A DNA stretch of 64,000 nt from Erigeron canadensis (Eukaryota; Streptophyta; Magnoliopsida; Asterales; Asteraceae), in NCBI RefSeq assembly GCF_010389155.1, contig NC_057768.1:39039633-39103632 (forward strand), in the 5' to 3' direction. The position numbers and the translations under genes are program-made. This document shows positions 11,214 through 23,829 of the stretch, piece after piece; position 1 is the first letter of the stretch, and every line of letters begins with the position of its first letter. The notes under the pieces were generated by a model, which was not told where the DNA came from, ran no database searches, and saw only the letters and a program-made list of their open reading frames with translations.

Positions 11214-14200
11214 TTAATCACGTTGCTTTTTATCGGCAGATAATTTGAGGCTAAGATTGAACCATCTCTTCTTTGCAGACTTTTTGCCATCTTCTTCACT
11301 AGGGCTGCTTTCTTCGGGTTTATTACCTCCATTACTGACTTTACTCCCAGAAATTACCGTCTTATTAGACGTGAAAGATGATTGGATGTTGTCTCGTAGT
11401 TTTAGAAGGTCGTCCACCTGTGAATCGCAGATAAAAATTGGTTTATCAAAAGTTGATATAAAAAAAAACATATCCCATAATAAGACTTTTTTAACGGCAA
11501 AGAGAACAAGAGGTCGATTGTTTAATCTTCCTGGTTTATTTGGATGCTAAACTTTTTGATTCTGCATCTGGATGTATCTTAAATAATTCATGCTTTAATT
11601 TGGCTCTTCCTATATCATAAGGTGTACTTACATTCTGCTTTTCCTGAGTGTATCTATTGGTCACTTCTTCAAATTGTGCCAAAGCCTGCAAAAGATCAAT
11701 TAAGCATGCAAAGATAAAGATAGAAAATAAAATCATTTACAGAATAGACATATGTAGAAGTAAATTTACTAAATTAACCTTTCTATACTCGGTTTCAAAT
11801 TGGCGTAAATCCGTTCTCTTTCTTAAAATCTGTTGTTCAATATCCTTGAGCTTATGAGTTGAGCTCTCATATGTCGCCGCACATACAGCTTCTATCGTGT
11901 AGGATGCAGTCTTGAAAAAATTATCGCCTAAAAGAAAGATATTTTAAGTTAAACGTATTTCCGAATTGGGGAACTGTTACTTAAAGGAGTGGAGAAATAT
12001 TACAGACCATATACTGCAAATATGTGGATCCCAGCTTTTATTTCTGAGACCTCACATGGCTGGAGACCTTCCAATCTTTTAAAGAAAGCAGCTTCTGGGT
12101 CCTTCGCCATTGCTAACTGCCCATAATCACAACCACTGTCAGATGCTTAAAGCATCATGCTTTAAAGCCTCTTTAATGATACATAATCTGAGAATTATGT
12201 TTGACACTTTAACCATTGAACAATCCACTTAGATATGGTCTTTCATGCAATGATTATTAACCAAATCGATAATAGCAAATCTTCTAATTGTGAAAGTTTG
12301 GAATTTGGACACATTTACTTCTAAGAGCGTCTATTTGGATTGTGTTTTATCTCAAATGGGTTAACAGAAATGGGAGAAATTATAAAATATAGCCAACATT
12401 AGAATGGGTTAACAGCAATGGGAAAATTATAAAATACAACCTCTTGAATCAATTTATTTAAGTCTTTAAACTATAATTGTAATAATACAGCCTTTAGTAA
12501 TTATAATTATAATAATACCCTGCCTGACCTGTATCTATCAGTACTAAATTATAATGAAAACCACAGACCCTTTCCCAACCCGCCCATTTTGCCACCTCTA
12601 ATCTTTTTTTCTTTTCAATGAAGATGACAATTGGAAAATAACTTTAAAATGAAACACTTTTTGAGAAAGTAAATTTTACAACTTTTATGAAACATCCAGG
12701 AACATTAAGTGTTACAAGCTACTGTACAACTTTATCAGGAAGATAAAACAAAAATAAGACATAGAAACATACCGCATTAACACTTGAATCCATTCTATAT
12801 ACTTGAAAATGCAAGAAATACATCCCTGCAGATGTCACCTTCCCCGTCTTCTCACTGTCTTCCTGCGCATATATTTATTCACGTTCTATGAAAGACTATC
12901 ATTATAACATATAACATTCATTATGGTGGACATCTTATTTGAAGCTTCATATGTCGTTGAATACTTCCACCGACCCCATCAATCCCAATGTCATATTGAA
13001 ACCTCAACTAGTACCCTAATTGACGAATGACGTCATTCTTCCATCATCTGAAGTTCAGTTAACTAATGTCATTTTAATATTGTTATATTAATTATGAGAA
13101 TTTAGCATACAGAAATTCCAAGAAAACTAACCATTAGCAATGCCATTTTAAAACTGCAACATGAATGATGAGAATGTAGCATATATATAATGTAAAAATG
13201 CCATCATATTCAACCACGTTATTATTGTAACATTACTGATAAAATAATTTATCTGAGTCCTTCAAAGATAAGTGAATATCAAGAATATATGGTACCTGCA
13301 ATGCCAGGTTATAGCCCCCACCATTGTCTTGCTCAAAATACAGTAGCTGCAATATTAGATGCACATAAAGATTAGCACAATTGTCACATTTCGTCATTTA
13401 TAATCACACTGTTCCAATCTTATTCTTTTGTCATTTATTAACTCATTATAGAAAAGGAAGAAAAAAAAAGAGAGAAAAGAAGGAAAGCAAATAGTTACCT
13501 TAAATTTGCTTTGGGCCCCTGAAGTAACTCTAACTATTATCCCTGCTTGAGCTTGTTCCTCAGTAACATTGATACCATAAAAGTGAGCAGATTGTTTCTC
13601 TACCTACAGTTAGATTTGGTTAAGCTAATGGAGTAGTTGAGTAGCTATAGATAAAATGTAGAGGTGGCAAAATGGATGGGTTAGATAACAGGAAAGAATA
13701 CAGACGCGTAAGTTTGGGCTATAACTGAAATGCGATGGGTTGGGTTGGGTTGACCAGACAAACTTTCTGGTAACCACTTTAGAGTTTTCATAGATATATA
13801 GTGTGTTAATTATGATTATAAAGATCATATAATCCTAATAATAATCTCATTATTGAAAAAAATGACTTGAGAAGTTTAATGCCAAAACTACACAATGGTT
13901 GACTTTCAATCCATTTCCATTTAAACTTCCTTTTTTGGATCAAATTTAAACTTTTTTTACAAAAAATTACTTGTTTGACTCATTAAAGATGAAACATAAC
14001 CCGAATTGACCCATTGATAAGTTAATGGGCCAAAATTGCCACCTTTAAAGAAACTTTTTGAAACATTCTTTGGTGCACCTTTCCACTAACTGATGATCCT
14101 AGCGGAAGGGGTTTGATTGTGACGGTTCCACTCAAAGCATCTTCAAGAACATTGGCGGAAATAGTTGTCTTAATAGGAACCCCAAGCTTACTTAAATATG

Positions 14201-14973
14201 AAAAAGTAAATAAAAGAGCATAACCATATGCATCAAAATGAATCCAAATTGTGAAAGGTTCAATTAAAAGTTACCTGAATAATGCTGCAAACATCGTGTT
14301 AACTGTTCCAAGGTTAGATAAATCAATTTCCATGTCTGTGCCATCAGCATCGACAGCCTAAAATGAATACAAAACAGATTACGTATAAATATGAAAGTAA
14401 CTAGAAGGAAAAAAACACACACAAGGTAATGATAGCTGAAAATTACCTCAAACCCTGAATTATCATATTGCCTTCTTTTCTCGGGATCAGATAAAATGTT
14501 ATAAGAATACGCAACCTCCTTAAATAGTTCCGAGGCTACAGGATTATCAGCATTCTTATCGGGGTGATACCTATTAACAACTAATGTTATAAAATCTACA
14601 GAAATAAATTAACACAATCACACTCTATAGAACACATCTGATACAACCTAAATACTGTACTACTCCATATAACTTGAATTCAAACTGAACAAACACCATA
14701 ATTATCAAGAAAATAAATATTAACATAATAATCCAAAGTCAATAACATAAGGAACAATAACACAACTGTATGTGTAATCACAAAATTACTATAAATAATG
14801 GATTGAAAGAGCAAAAAATAAGTAGTAACTAACTTGAGGGCAAGTTTTCTGTAAGCAGATTTGATATCTTGATCAGAAGCTTCTTTTGAAACATTCAAAA
14901 CTTCATATGGATCCCTTCGATTAGCAGCAGCAGCAGCAGAGGATGATCCCCCCTCTACTTTTGTACCTCCCAT
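11214..14973 (-). CDS. ARG1/ARL1-family J-domain protein (DnaJ15/16-like)
   Basis: J-domain co-chaperone of the plant ARG1 (Altered Response to Gravity 1) family, peripheral membrane proteins of the endomembrane system that act in root and shoot gravitropism. Eleven exons on the minus strand: 14834-14973, 14447-14570, 14275-14357, 14079-14190, 13499-13603, 13296-13346, 12773-12862, 12008-12116, 11779-11927, 11632-11685, 11214-11417. All junctions are GT-AG and in phase, giving 406 residues. The J domain (about 21-87) has [20 protein letters not shown], the catalytic HPD (residues 49-51) and the [11 protein letters not shown] turn. Downstream are family blocks such as [52 protein letters not shown] and [18 protein letters not shown]. 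The coiled-coil-like helix [20 protein letters not shown] ends in a basic [17 protein letters not shown] tail. Length and order match full-length family members. The start is the only ATG before the J domain, followed by a short Ala/Ser-rich lead. Confidence 0.95.
12580..12602. mobile_element. hAT-type terminal fragment in an intron
   Basis: Within the 12117-12772 intron of the J-domain gene, CCCGCCCATTTTGCCACCTC is the complement of a GAGGTGGCAAAATGGG terminus like that at 13662. No partner end was found, so it is treated as a relic. Confidence 0.35.
13662..14044. mobile_element. hAT-like MITE in an intron of the J-domain gene
   Basis: The left end AGGTGGCAAAATGGATGGGT and the right end (reverse complement AGGTGGCAATTTTGGCCCAT) form inverted termini about 20 bp long. 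The element lies in the 13604-14078 intron and does not disturb splice sites, though it ends only 34 bp from the neighbouring donor. No clear 8-bp target duplication remains. Confidence 0.5.
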
Positions 14974-16796
14974 TCTTCTTTTTTCTTTTTCCCCTCTCTA
15001 TCTATCTTTTTTTACCTTCTCCGATTTCAAAAACAGCAATAACAACTTCTTTAATTAGAATTCGCTTGTCTCGGAAGGATAGAGATCGAAAGAGTGTATT
15101 TTAGTGTGGATTTGATTTGTGTGCGCACGAACCTCACAACATCTCGGATCGGTGGTTTAAGTAAATTTAATTATATATATATATATATAAATGGAATAAT
15201 GATGAAGGACCAATGATAATAAGATGATCCCAAGACAGAATATATACGCTTTTGAGAATGACCCCCACGAATATTCAACCCAACAAAACTATTCCCCACT
15301 TTGCATTGCAGCAGCAACTATAGTAAATAAAATTTATACTACGCCAACGAGAGGTGATGATGATGAATGAATTGGTCTTTGAAAATACTTCCTGCTTCTT
15401 TTTTGCTTCGCTGGTATTTCACATTCATATCACTCGGCCCATTTTGTACTCCAAACTAATCATTTCATTAAAAAAATCATAATTTAACCTAACTTAGATA
15501 AAATTTGACATATAAATTCCACTTGCTTTACTATTTTTATATATTTATTTATTAGTTTTTTACATGTTAATTGTTATCATTTCATAAGTAAGTAAGGTTC
15601 ATTATTAAGTATATGAATTAAACTGATTTATCATTAATTCTTTCATAATATAGTATTTGTATGTCTAAAGTCTTAACTAAGTTTTTAAATATCAAATTTG
15701 ATGTTTTTATATTTAGGAAAATGTTTGATGTCGCAAATAAGACTTTTCCATATTCTAACGATGTCATTAGGTCGTCTTGATTGTTACATCATTTTTTTCC
15801 TCTCTTCAAGATACATCCAATAACTACCCGTTGCCTCCCTAGCATACCATCATCTTGATCTTATTCTCAATTACTCGTAAGATATTTAAAACCCACATAC
15901 ACACATACACTCTCACCTCATCTCAAAACAAAAGAAAATATAAAACATACACACGACCCCACACCACCTCGTCAGACCATTTCCAAATTTGAATGATAGA
16001 AGACGATGACGAGCTTAGAAGGGGGTGGTGCCTATCCCATCCACGACAAAAAAAGAGTTGTTAGCATAAGACGACTCATAAGAACCAACCTACTAAACAT
16101 AAAGATACGACCTAATATTTAGGATTATACACATGACAAAATCAATAATAATGATTAAAAATGAAATGTATAATATATGTGTCAACAAATACATGAAATA
16201 GGTATATTATCATACATATCTTTTAGGCAATATATCACGAGGAAAAGTTAGATAAAACATATAGTACCTATCTTATGTAAAGCAATGGAAACTATGTAAA
16301 ATTCAGGGGAGGTTATGTAAAATTCAAAGGGGGGCTATGTATGTTTATCAAATTTAAATGTTTAATATGTAACTTTTTTTAAAGTAATAGTACCTATGCT
16401 TAGATAAAGTCTGCAGTACAGATCATTTCCCATATATCATTACTCTTAATATGTTTTTTAAAGATGTTAAAATGGTTTAATCTAATCAAATTTAAATTGT
16501 TAAACCTTTTATAATGATCAATATCATTTGATTTTTACAATCAAATCTTTTATTTCTAAATACTAATTATCATGCAGATTTTAATTCATGGTGCTCATAA
16601 ATTATTAATTTATTGTTCTTTCATTATTGACTCACACTTCATGATTGATATCTAAAAAGTCTTAACTATTAATATTGTCTATATTGTCATATTTTGATTC
16701 GATTAGTTTCACTTTATATTAATTTTAAGTTAATAGACGGTCTTAAATAACACTCGCTTAATGATAAACAATACGATTAAAGATGTTTTACTCTTA
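14974..16796. other. Intergenic upstream region of the J-domain gene
   Basis: The first part (about 14974-15200) is probably 5' leader and promoter of the minus-strand J-domain gene. The rest is AT-rich with no recognisable gene. Confidence 0.45.
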
Positions 16797-17083
16797 GGGC
16801 GTGTTTGGTTTACATAATGTTTTTAGGAAGTTTGAAATCTTTCAATGGAATTGGAATTTGAAGGAATGAAATTTGACCAAAATGTTTTTGATTTTTTGAA
16901 GATTCAAGTAACAAATTCATTTCCTCATCCTCAAGGAATGAAGATTCAATGAAATGATGTAATGTTTACATTCCAATTCCGAATTTCCAATGGAATGATA
17001 TTCCTTCGTCTTTGAACAACCAAACACACTAAAGAAGTAAATCTCATTGCAATTCCATTAGAAAATATGAACCAAATGTGACC
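16797..17083. mobile_element. Tourist-like (PIF/Harbinger) MITE
   Basis: Left terminus GGGCGTGTTTGGTT; right terminus in reverse complement GGTCACATTTGGTT. The element is bounded on both sides by TTA (16794-16796 and 17084-17086), the three-base target duplication of Tourist/PIF elements. 287 bp, non-coding, with internal AATTCCAATTCC-type inverted blocks. Confidence 0.75.
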
Positions 17084-17540
17084 TTAATCTTATCATTCGA
17101 CATTGGGCTGTCTAAATGGTATGTGTAAAATACTCCTAAATTAATAGGTCGTTTGTTTTATAAAACAAATTAAAAACATATGTCGTATTTAGTATAGTTT
17201 AATAAATAAATGTTAAAATTTATTAAATTATTTAGAAAAGGGTCACTTGAAACTTTGAGAATTAAATACCTTCAAAAGAACTTAACCACCTGTACATTTA
17301 TATTTGTAAAAACATCATCGTTGAAGCAAAGGGTTTTCTTTTGTTTTTGTTAACAAAAGATATTATACGATTGTTAGTTGGAGAGCTCTTTTCTTAGGTG
17401 TGCATCATATTAAAAGAGAGTTTTAACTCAGTGTTGGTGGTGGGTTACTGGTCCTTGTATGGATTCGAACCTTTTGGTCAAAGATTGTTCGTTTTCTTTT
17501 AACTTTTGGTCAGGGCTAGTTTTATTTCTTTTTACAAAAA

Positions 17541-17556
17541 GGAAAAGAAAAATAGT
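17541..17556 (-). terminator. RNA polymerase III terminator of tRNA-Ser
   Basis: On the minus strand, just after the tRNA, lies a T-rich run (TATTTTTCTTTTCC, then more Ts), the usual Pol III stop signal. Confidence 0.6.
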
Positions 17557-17557
17557 G

Positions 17558-17639
17558 CGTCGACAGCAGGGTTCGAACCTGCGCGGGCGAAGCCCAATAG
17601 ATTTCAAGTCTATCTCCTTAACCACTCGGACATATCGAC
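17558..17639 (-). tRNA. tRNA-Ser (anticodon UGA)
   Basis: 82-nt nuclear-type tRNA-Ser on the minus strand. The acceptor stem GTCGATA pairs with TGTCGAC, with one T-G pair, and the discriminator is G, as expected for serine. A-box-like TCCGAGTGGTTAAGG and B box GGTTCGAACCC are present. The anticodon loop ACTTGAAAT carries TGA. The long variable arm (GGGCTTCGCCC) confirms a class II tRNA. No intron; no encoded CCA. It begins only 144 bases from the start codon of the divergent metallo-beta-lactamase-like gene. Confidence 0.95.
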
Positions 17640-17783
17640 CACATGTTCAATCTTAAACGGCGGTACGTTAATAATGAGTGTCTTTATTCGCGCAAAAAAC
17701 CGCTACAACTAACCCCTAAACAAACACTCAAATAATGAATCGAATCAAAATCTGTGAATGAATCAAATCAAAATCCATAAAAA

Positions 17784-20700
17784 ATGGCAACATACAAGCT
17801 GGCTGCAATCATCAGAAACCCTGAAAATAAACAGGAATTCGTAATTGTGAAACAAACACCGCCTCCTAAGTACAATGACAACGAATACGACTCGCATGTT
17901 GACTCTGACCTCTTTGACTTACCCTCAGCTACCTTATCCCCATTTTCATCGGAGGAATCAAATTCATCACCTCAATTTACACTTCAAGGTCAAGAATCGT
18001 GTTCACAGAAAATCGATTTAAACAAATTTGACCTTCATTCTTCTCTCACCCAGGTAACTATATATACTTCAAATGTATCTAACTATAGTCTATATAAATT
18101 GTATATCCATAATCCATGTATTCAAAAGTTTGTAAATGAGTATCCAAAATTTTAATATTGGCGCCATTGTATGTATCCGACCAATTAAAAAACTTGTAAA
18201 CCGACACCAAAAAAATAGTAATAAGTATAGTGTACAAATTTGTGGATCAGTTTTTGGGTGTTGATGCATTATTTTTTACTATGATGTTTCCGTACACTTT
18301 TACATTAAAGACCCTATTATTATATGTGTGAAACCTTTCCTGGCATATTAATATTGATTTTCGGGTTGTGGCCGATTGTAGGTTTTGGAACAAGTTGGAT
18401 TTGGATCAGTTAATGAGGTTGAGTGGAAGTTTTTTAAGTTTGTCGACGAACCTAATTTTGGACCTGGTTATCCCGTTGAGACTGTTTATGTTACAGGAGA
18501 CCTTGTATCTAGTGTTGGGATTTTGAAAGGTTAGTTTTTAGGCATTTATCCACACTTAAATATGCATAGACTTATAAACAAGCATTGAGCAATGTGATGT
18601 GAGATCAGTAAGGTTAATTTTTCACATCTAAGAATGTGAGAAACCCAATAATAGCTCCACTCCCGCACTCTAAAAGTTGTGGACGTTTGCGACTAAATTG
18701 GAGATCCAAAAGTCTTGAATTTACACGCTTTTAGTTGTGGACATTTGTAGTGTATATGTAAGTTTTTGCATCCTTCTTTAAGTGTGAACTTTTAGTTATA
18801 TGTGCTTTTACACCCTTATAAATGTGATTAAAACTTACCAAGTTTACATGATTTAATAATGTGTGTAGATTTAACCTATATTTTGCAACGATGATTGCTA
18901 CTTGATTCGTCAAATTACTTATTGAATAACGGTGATGTTGTGGTGTAGATCATTGTCAATGGAGTTGCAATGAAAGTTGTCTTGATTTGCTTCTTCATGT
19001 AAAGCCAAATGGGAATCGTGTCGGGCCTTTAGTTGTTGAGGGTTTATTCAAAGACTCAATAAAATCTGATTCATTGAAATTGCCCCCAACCTTGTCTTGC
19101 CAGGTTCGTAGGCTTCTAGCAAGTGTCCCTTCTTCAGAACGGGTTCTGTTGGCATAATGATGACATATTATGTAACTGTGCCATGCCTTTTATTCTAGGA
19201 GTACCCTCCTGGTGTAAACGTTATGCCTATGGGAAGCAGAACAGCAAAACCTTATCGTACGACAAATTTGATTGTATTTGCACCTGGGAATAATGATGTC
19301 AGTACCGAGAGTGGTGCTTTTGTTGCTCAGGGTGATGCCATGATAGTAGATCCGGGTTGTCGATCTGAGTTCAATACAGAGGTAAAAATATAAGTTTCAC
19401 TTATCAAATTATGCTTCTAGCTCTTTAAAATGTTTCTCTTTTGGAAGCCTTATTAATTATCTTTTTGCATAGTCATTTTGTTCTACTGTTCAAATATGAT
19501 GTTTGTGTGAAGTTGTCAGCATTATGTCTGTCAAAACAGTTGTGTATGATGATATATATAGGTCGGCAATCTGATTTCAACGAATAGATACAAGACACCT
19601 ATTGTAGTGTTGAGTTATATATTTGTTTCATTAGAATAATCTGTTAGCTTAGATGTCTTTAAAAGAATATTTGCATTTCTAAATAATAATGTACAAAAAA
19701 GCGGTTAAAAGAAAGTCTGCAGTAGCAGCCCATTTTAGTAAAGCGTATCAATTACATCTAGGTTCTAAGATATACTTGTTGTCTAGCACACGTAAGTATC
19801 TAAGATTTATGTGAAATCTAACAATTATTATTATTTTTTTGTTAGTATTTGTCGTCCTCTCTTCTGTTCACCTCCTAGGTTCCAATGTATTATGAGTATT
19901 ATTTTCTTATAATAGAGACTGTTCACTTCTTGATGTCTAATTCGTTTAGCAACATTTTCTTTAGCATTTATTGGGAAAAAGTTCTTTACTTCGGACTTGT
20001 ATTTCACTTTGATAGAGTTACCAATTAGTTAGATTTAGTTGGGTTAAAATCATTTAAATACTTGATTAGCCCTGTATCTTCTAAAAATTCAGAGCTTCTA
20101 CCAATACCAATAGTTAATTCGATATGTTACTCAACAATGAAAAGGTAAATTTTGCAAATGATCTGCAGTATGCATACTTCAAAAACACCTTTATCTTTAT
20201 ACAAACTTCGGGTGTTATAACTTTGATTGTGTAGGTATGCTTATGCTGATTGTATTGTGTTTATTTACTAATTAATATACTTATCATTGCTCTTTTTTCA
20301 TTCCTTATTTCTTTAGTTTGGTAACTTCTGTACTATTTGAATGGTGGCAACTAGCTTGCAGAAATCATTGCTGCTTTACCACCTAAGTTAATTGTCTTTG
20401 TCACTCATCATCATCGGGATCATGTCGATGGTAAGTAATAACAGCTATCAACAAAACTGAATGACTTTTATGTGTAGAGTTTGGTTCAGTATTTGTTAAT
20501 ATTATACCTTATAGGGCTCCTGATGCTCCGTTTGATGTTTCTGCTCAGGTCTTTCCACTGTTCAGAAGAGCAATCCTGATGCTTGTCTATTAGTCCACAA
20601 AAACACCATGGGCCGCATTAGAAAAGGTTAGGACTTTTTACAAATAATGAACACATCACTGTAGGACTTTTAGAATTTAGAAATTGTTGTTTATTAATAT

Positions 20701-23700
20701 TGTTAATTACTTTATGCAATACTTATGCATAGAACGATGAGTGTCATAATTTTGAAGTCTTATCATTAAGTTTTTGGTTTATGGCATGCAGAAGATTGGT
20801 CTAATGGTTATACGGAAGTTTCTGGAACAGAAGAGATTTGCATTGGTGGGGAGAGATTAAAAATTATTTCTGCTCCAGTAATTTCTAATTACCACTTGAT
20901 ATCTTTGCGTATTTGATCAAATTTGGTCTTATTATTTAGTTAATTTACTCAGTTTTGTGTACATTCTGAGTTTCTTGTCACTTGCTTCAGATAACAGTTG
21001 ATTTTGAGTATATGCATTGACCACCCAAGTATTCATAAAGTTACACAAGACTACCCAAATTACCAAAACAACAGCACAGGCCAACTGCGTGCCAGTTTGG
21101 TTTCATATGTGCCAATTTGGCCAACGTTTGCCGGATAATGAAGTGCCCAAAAAATATTGACCTTCCAAAAGAAGTTTACTGGCTTTTTTGTAGTTAATTG
21201 CATTTTTTGTCATTATACCTTTTTTCCAGCAAGAGTTCCCTTGAATGGGCATCAACAGAACCAATGAAGCAGTTTTCAAGTTTTGATGGCCTTAATGTAA
21301 CCTTTTGATATCTGTCAGTGTAACATCTTCAATGCTTGGATGGCCTATGCATGCATTATCTCCAATATGTATGGTATGTCTTACAAATTTATTTTGATAA
21401 TGTAGGGGCATACAGATGGACATCTGGCATTGCTTCATGTTAGCACTAATTCCTTAATTGTTGGCGATCATTGTGTAGGGTAAGATGCTACAACTTGATA
21501 TCCTTTACTGGATAAACTATAAATTTGTTAAATACGATCATATACGGAATTAGTAGTGCATCCCAATATGATATCCATAATTTTTATACTTTTCAGACAA
21601 GGAAGTGCGCTTTTGGATATCAATTCCGGTGGAAATATGAGTGTAAGTGTACTTGTACTTTACACACTCTTATTGCAAATTTTATATCTTAGTTTATATG
21701 AAATCATATTGTTCTTATTGACATTATTTTTCATTTAAGTTCTTAGTGTTTCAAAAATTTCAACTCGCAGGATTATTTTCAAACCACTTACAAATTTATA
21801 GACCTTTCACCGAATGTTTTGATCTCCATGCACGGGAGGGTTAATCTGTGGCCAAAACACATGCTTTGTGGATATCTCAAGTATGTAATGTATATCAAGT
21901 GTATATCATTTTTCTTTTGTGAACAGTTTGTGTTTCTATATATTTTCTAGAAGTGGCTAAAAGATGGCTCAAGATTTAGTAAAAACAAAAAAACAAAAAA
22001 AAAGAGAAATGTTTATAATCTTTCAACATATACATGACAATAATTAAACACCATTTTGTGTGGGTTTCTTTTTCAGTTGTCTTTTATGGTCAAAAATGAG
22101 TAAAATGTTTATATAATTGATTATTTCAGGAACAGGAGAAATAGAGAAGATACCATATTAAAAGCCATTGAAGCAGGTTCAAATACGTTGTTTGACATCG
22201 TTGCATGTACATATGCTGATGTTGACCGTGCTCTTTGGGTTCATGCTGCATCTAATGTGAGACTTCATGTTGACCATCTTGCACATCAGAAGAAGTTGCC
22301 AAAGGTAAACATTAATCACTTTGTCAGTTCATCTAATAGTTCATTACCTTAATTTCATAGTGAAACATACACGCGACCACAATGCTTGATATATAAGTTT
22401 ACAAGAGTTTCAACGCATCTCCTGACCCTTGTATTCATTAACAACTAACTATAAAGCAATCTCAAGTTCATAACTGACTGAATATGCTGCATGGAAGTTA
22501 TCAATGAAATTTGTTGGAACATCTGATTAAGCTAGTAATTTTATATAAATCCAGAGATGGCAAGATGGCCGGTGTGGGTAGCAGGTCAAACCAGGTCATT
22601 TTAGTGCAGGATGAGATGGGTAGGGTTGACCCGGAAACACTTCGAAGTTCTATTTTTTATTTTTTTATTAGAAGGAATATATTCACACACATCCACACAT
22701 ATTACAGTTTGTCCACAATGGGCTAGAACCCATGATTTGATGTGATAACATGAGTAATATCATACCATGAATTAATATCTAAATCTTTAAATATAACAAT
22801 ATAAGGCGTGTATGCATTTAAAGTAGGCTTGAGGTGACTTTCAGCTTGTTCAACCCATGTGACTCATTGGTTTAGCGGAACTTTTTTGTTTGACTTGTCT
22901 GAAGTTAGATACAGCTGAAATCGTCGCTGTCTTAATTAAACCACCCCTAATAAGTTGATCCGGGATTGTGCAGGACTTCTCTTTTGAAAACTTCGGCAGC
23001 AGTTGTTCTGAATTTTCTGCCCAAGTGGGTAAATTATAAACCAATGCAATGATGGCTGCTGAGATCCCCATTCACCTTGGGTTGAACTCTTTTAACATTC
23101 TACCTGAACGTGTTATAGTATATTTATCAACTAAATTTAGGGTTTGTATTTAAAACTCATAACTGTAATAATTTGTGCAATTTTTTTCTGGCTTTCTGCT
23201 ACATACAACCTGTAATAATAACAATAGTAGTTCTCAATGACAGTTTTCATTATCTATCACCAATTAAATTATCATCTGCGAACGTTCTATGTTCATGATG
23301 TGTAACACATGTTCACAGGATACTAGTATTTTATGACGTGAACTGTATTCCCCTCAAATATGGATTGTTATGTTGGTTTTGGTTCGAAGGATGAAAAAAT
23401 TGTATATTACATTGTCCAATTGCCCAAACTAGAGAGAAGGATGTTTAATTTTGTAACCATTGAGACGTCGTATATAGTAGCTCACAATGTGGACTTAGGA
23501 GTTAAGACCCCCTTTCTTACCTCAGCAAGATTTGATGCTTCAAGTAAGCTTCAAGCCTGCAAGTGGACTTGTCTTACTACTATGCCTTACACTTGATGTT
23601 CTGACTCTTCACTTTTTTCTGCTGGCCTGCATAGGAATTTTCTGTACAAAAGTTTCAGTCGACCTGCAAGGTGCATTTCATCTCTAGATGGATGTGGGCA

Positions 23701-23829
23701 TGCTTCAGAAGTTCTGTCTGCCAAAGTAATATCAATTTAAGAACTGCTATGCTGATTGGTGCAGTAACAGCTTCAGGCATTGCTATGTGGTATGCTATCA
23801 AAAACAATCTTAATACTAGATCGATTTAA
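17784..23829 (+). CDS. Metallo-beta-lactamase-fold protein (LACTB2-like, cf. Arabidopsis At4g33540)
   Basis: Predicted metal-dependent hydrolase. Twelve exons: 17784-18053, 18382-18529, 18949-19103, 19199-19381, 20355-20430, 20549-20626, 20792-20877, 21406-21479, 21597-21642, 21771-21880, 22130-22304, 23635-23829. All are GT-AG and in phase, giving 531 residues. The MBL domain lies in the C-terminal half: THHHRDH (HxHxDH, residues 270-275), GHTDGH (333-338), the metal-bridging Asp in GDHCVG (about 353) and a late His in SMHGR (about 393). The N-terminal ~190 residues (KLAAIIRNPENKQEF start) precede the hydrolase and are conserved in plant members. A hydrophobic segment near the C-terminus (about 500-521, LRTAMLIGAVTASGIAMWYA) suggests a tail anchor. 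The animal relative LACTB2 is a mitochondrial endoribonuclease; the plant substrate cannot be read from sequence. Intron 11 is 1.3 kb and holds decayed repeat DNA. Confidence 0.93.

Noticed and set aside
11245..11550. 101-codon plus-strand frame
   Set aside because: Antisense to the last exon of the J-domain gene.
17428..17712. Three short frames across 17.4-17.7 kb
   Set aside because: They overlap the tRNA-Ser gene on both strands.
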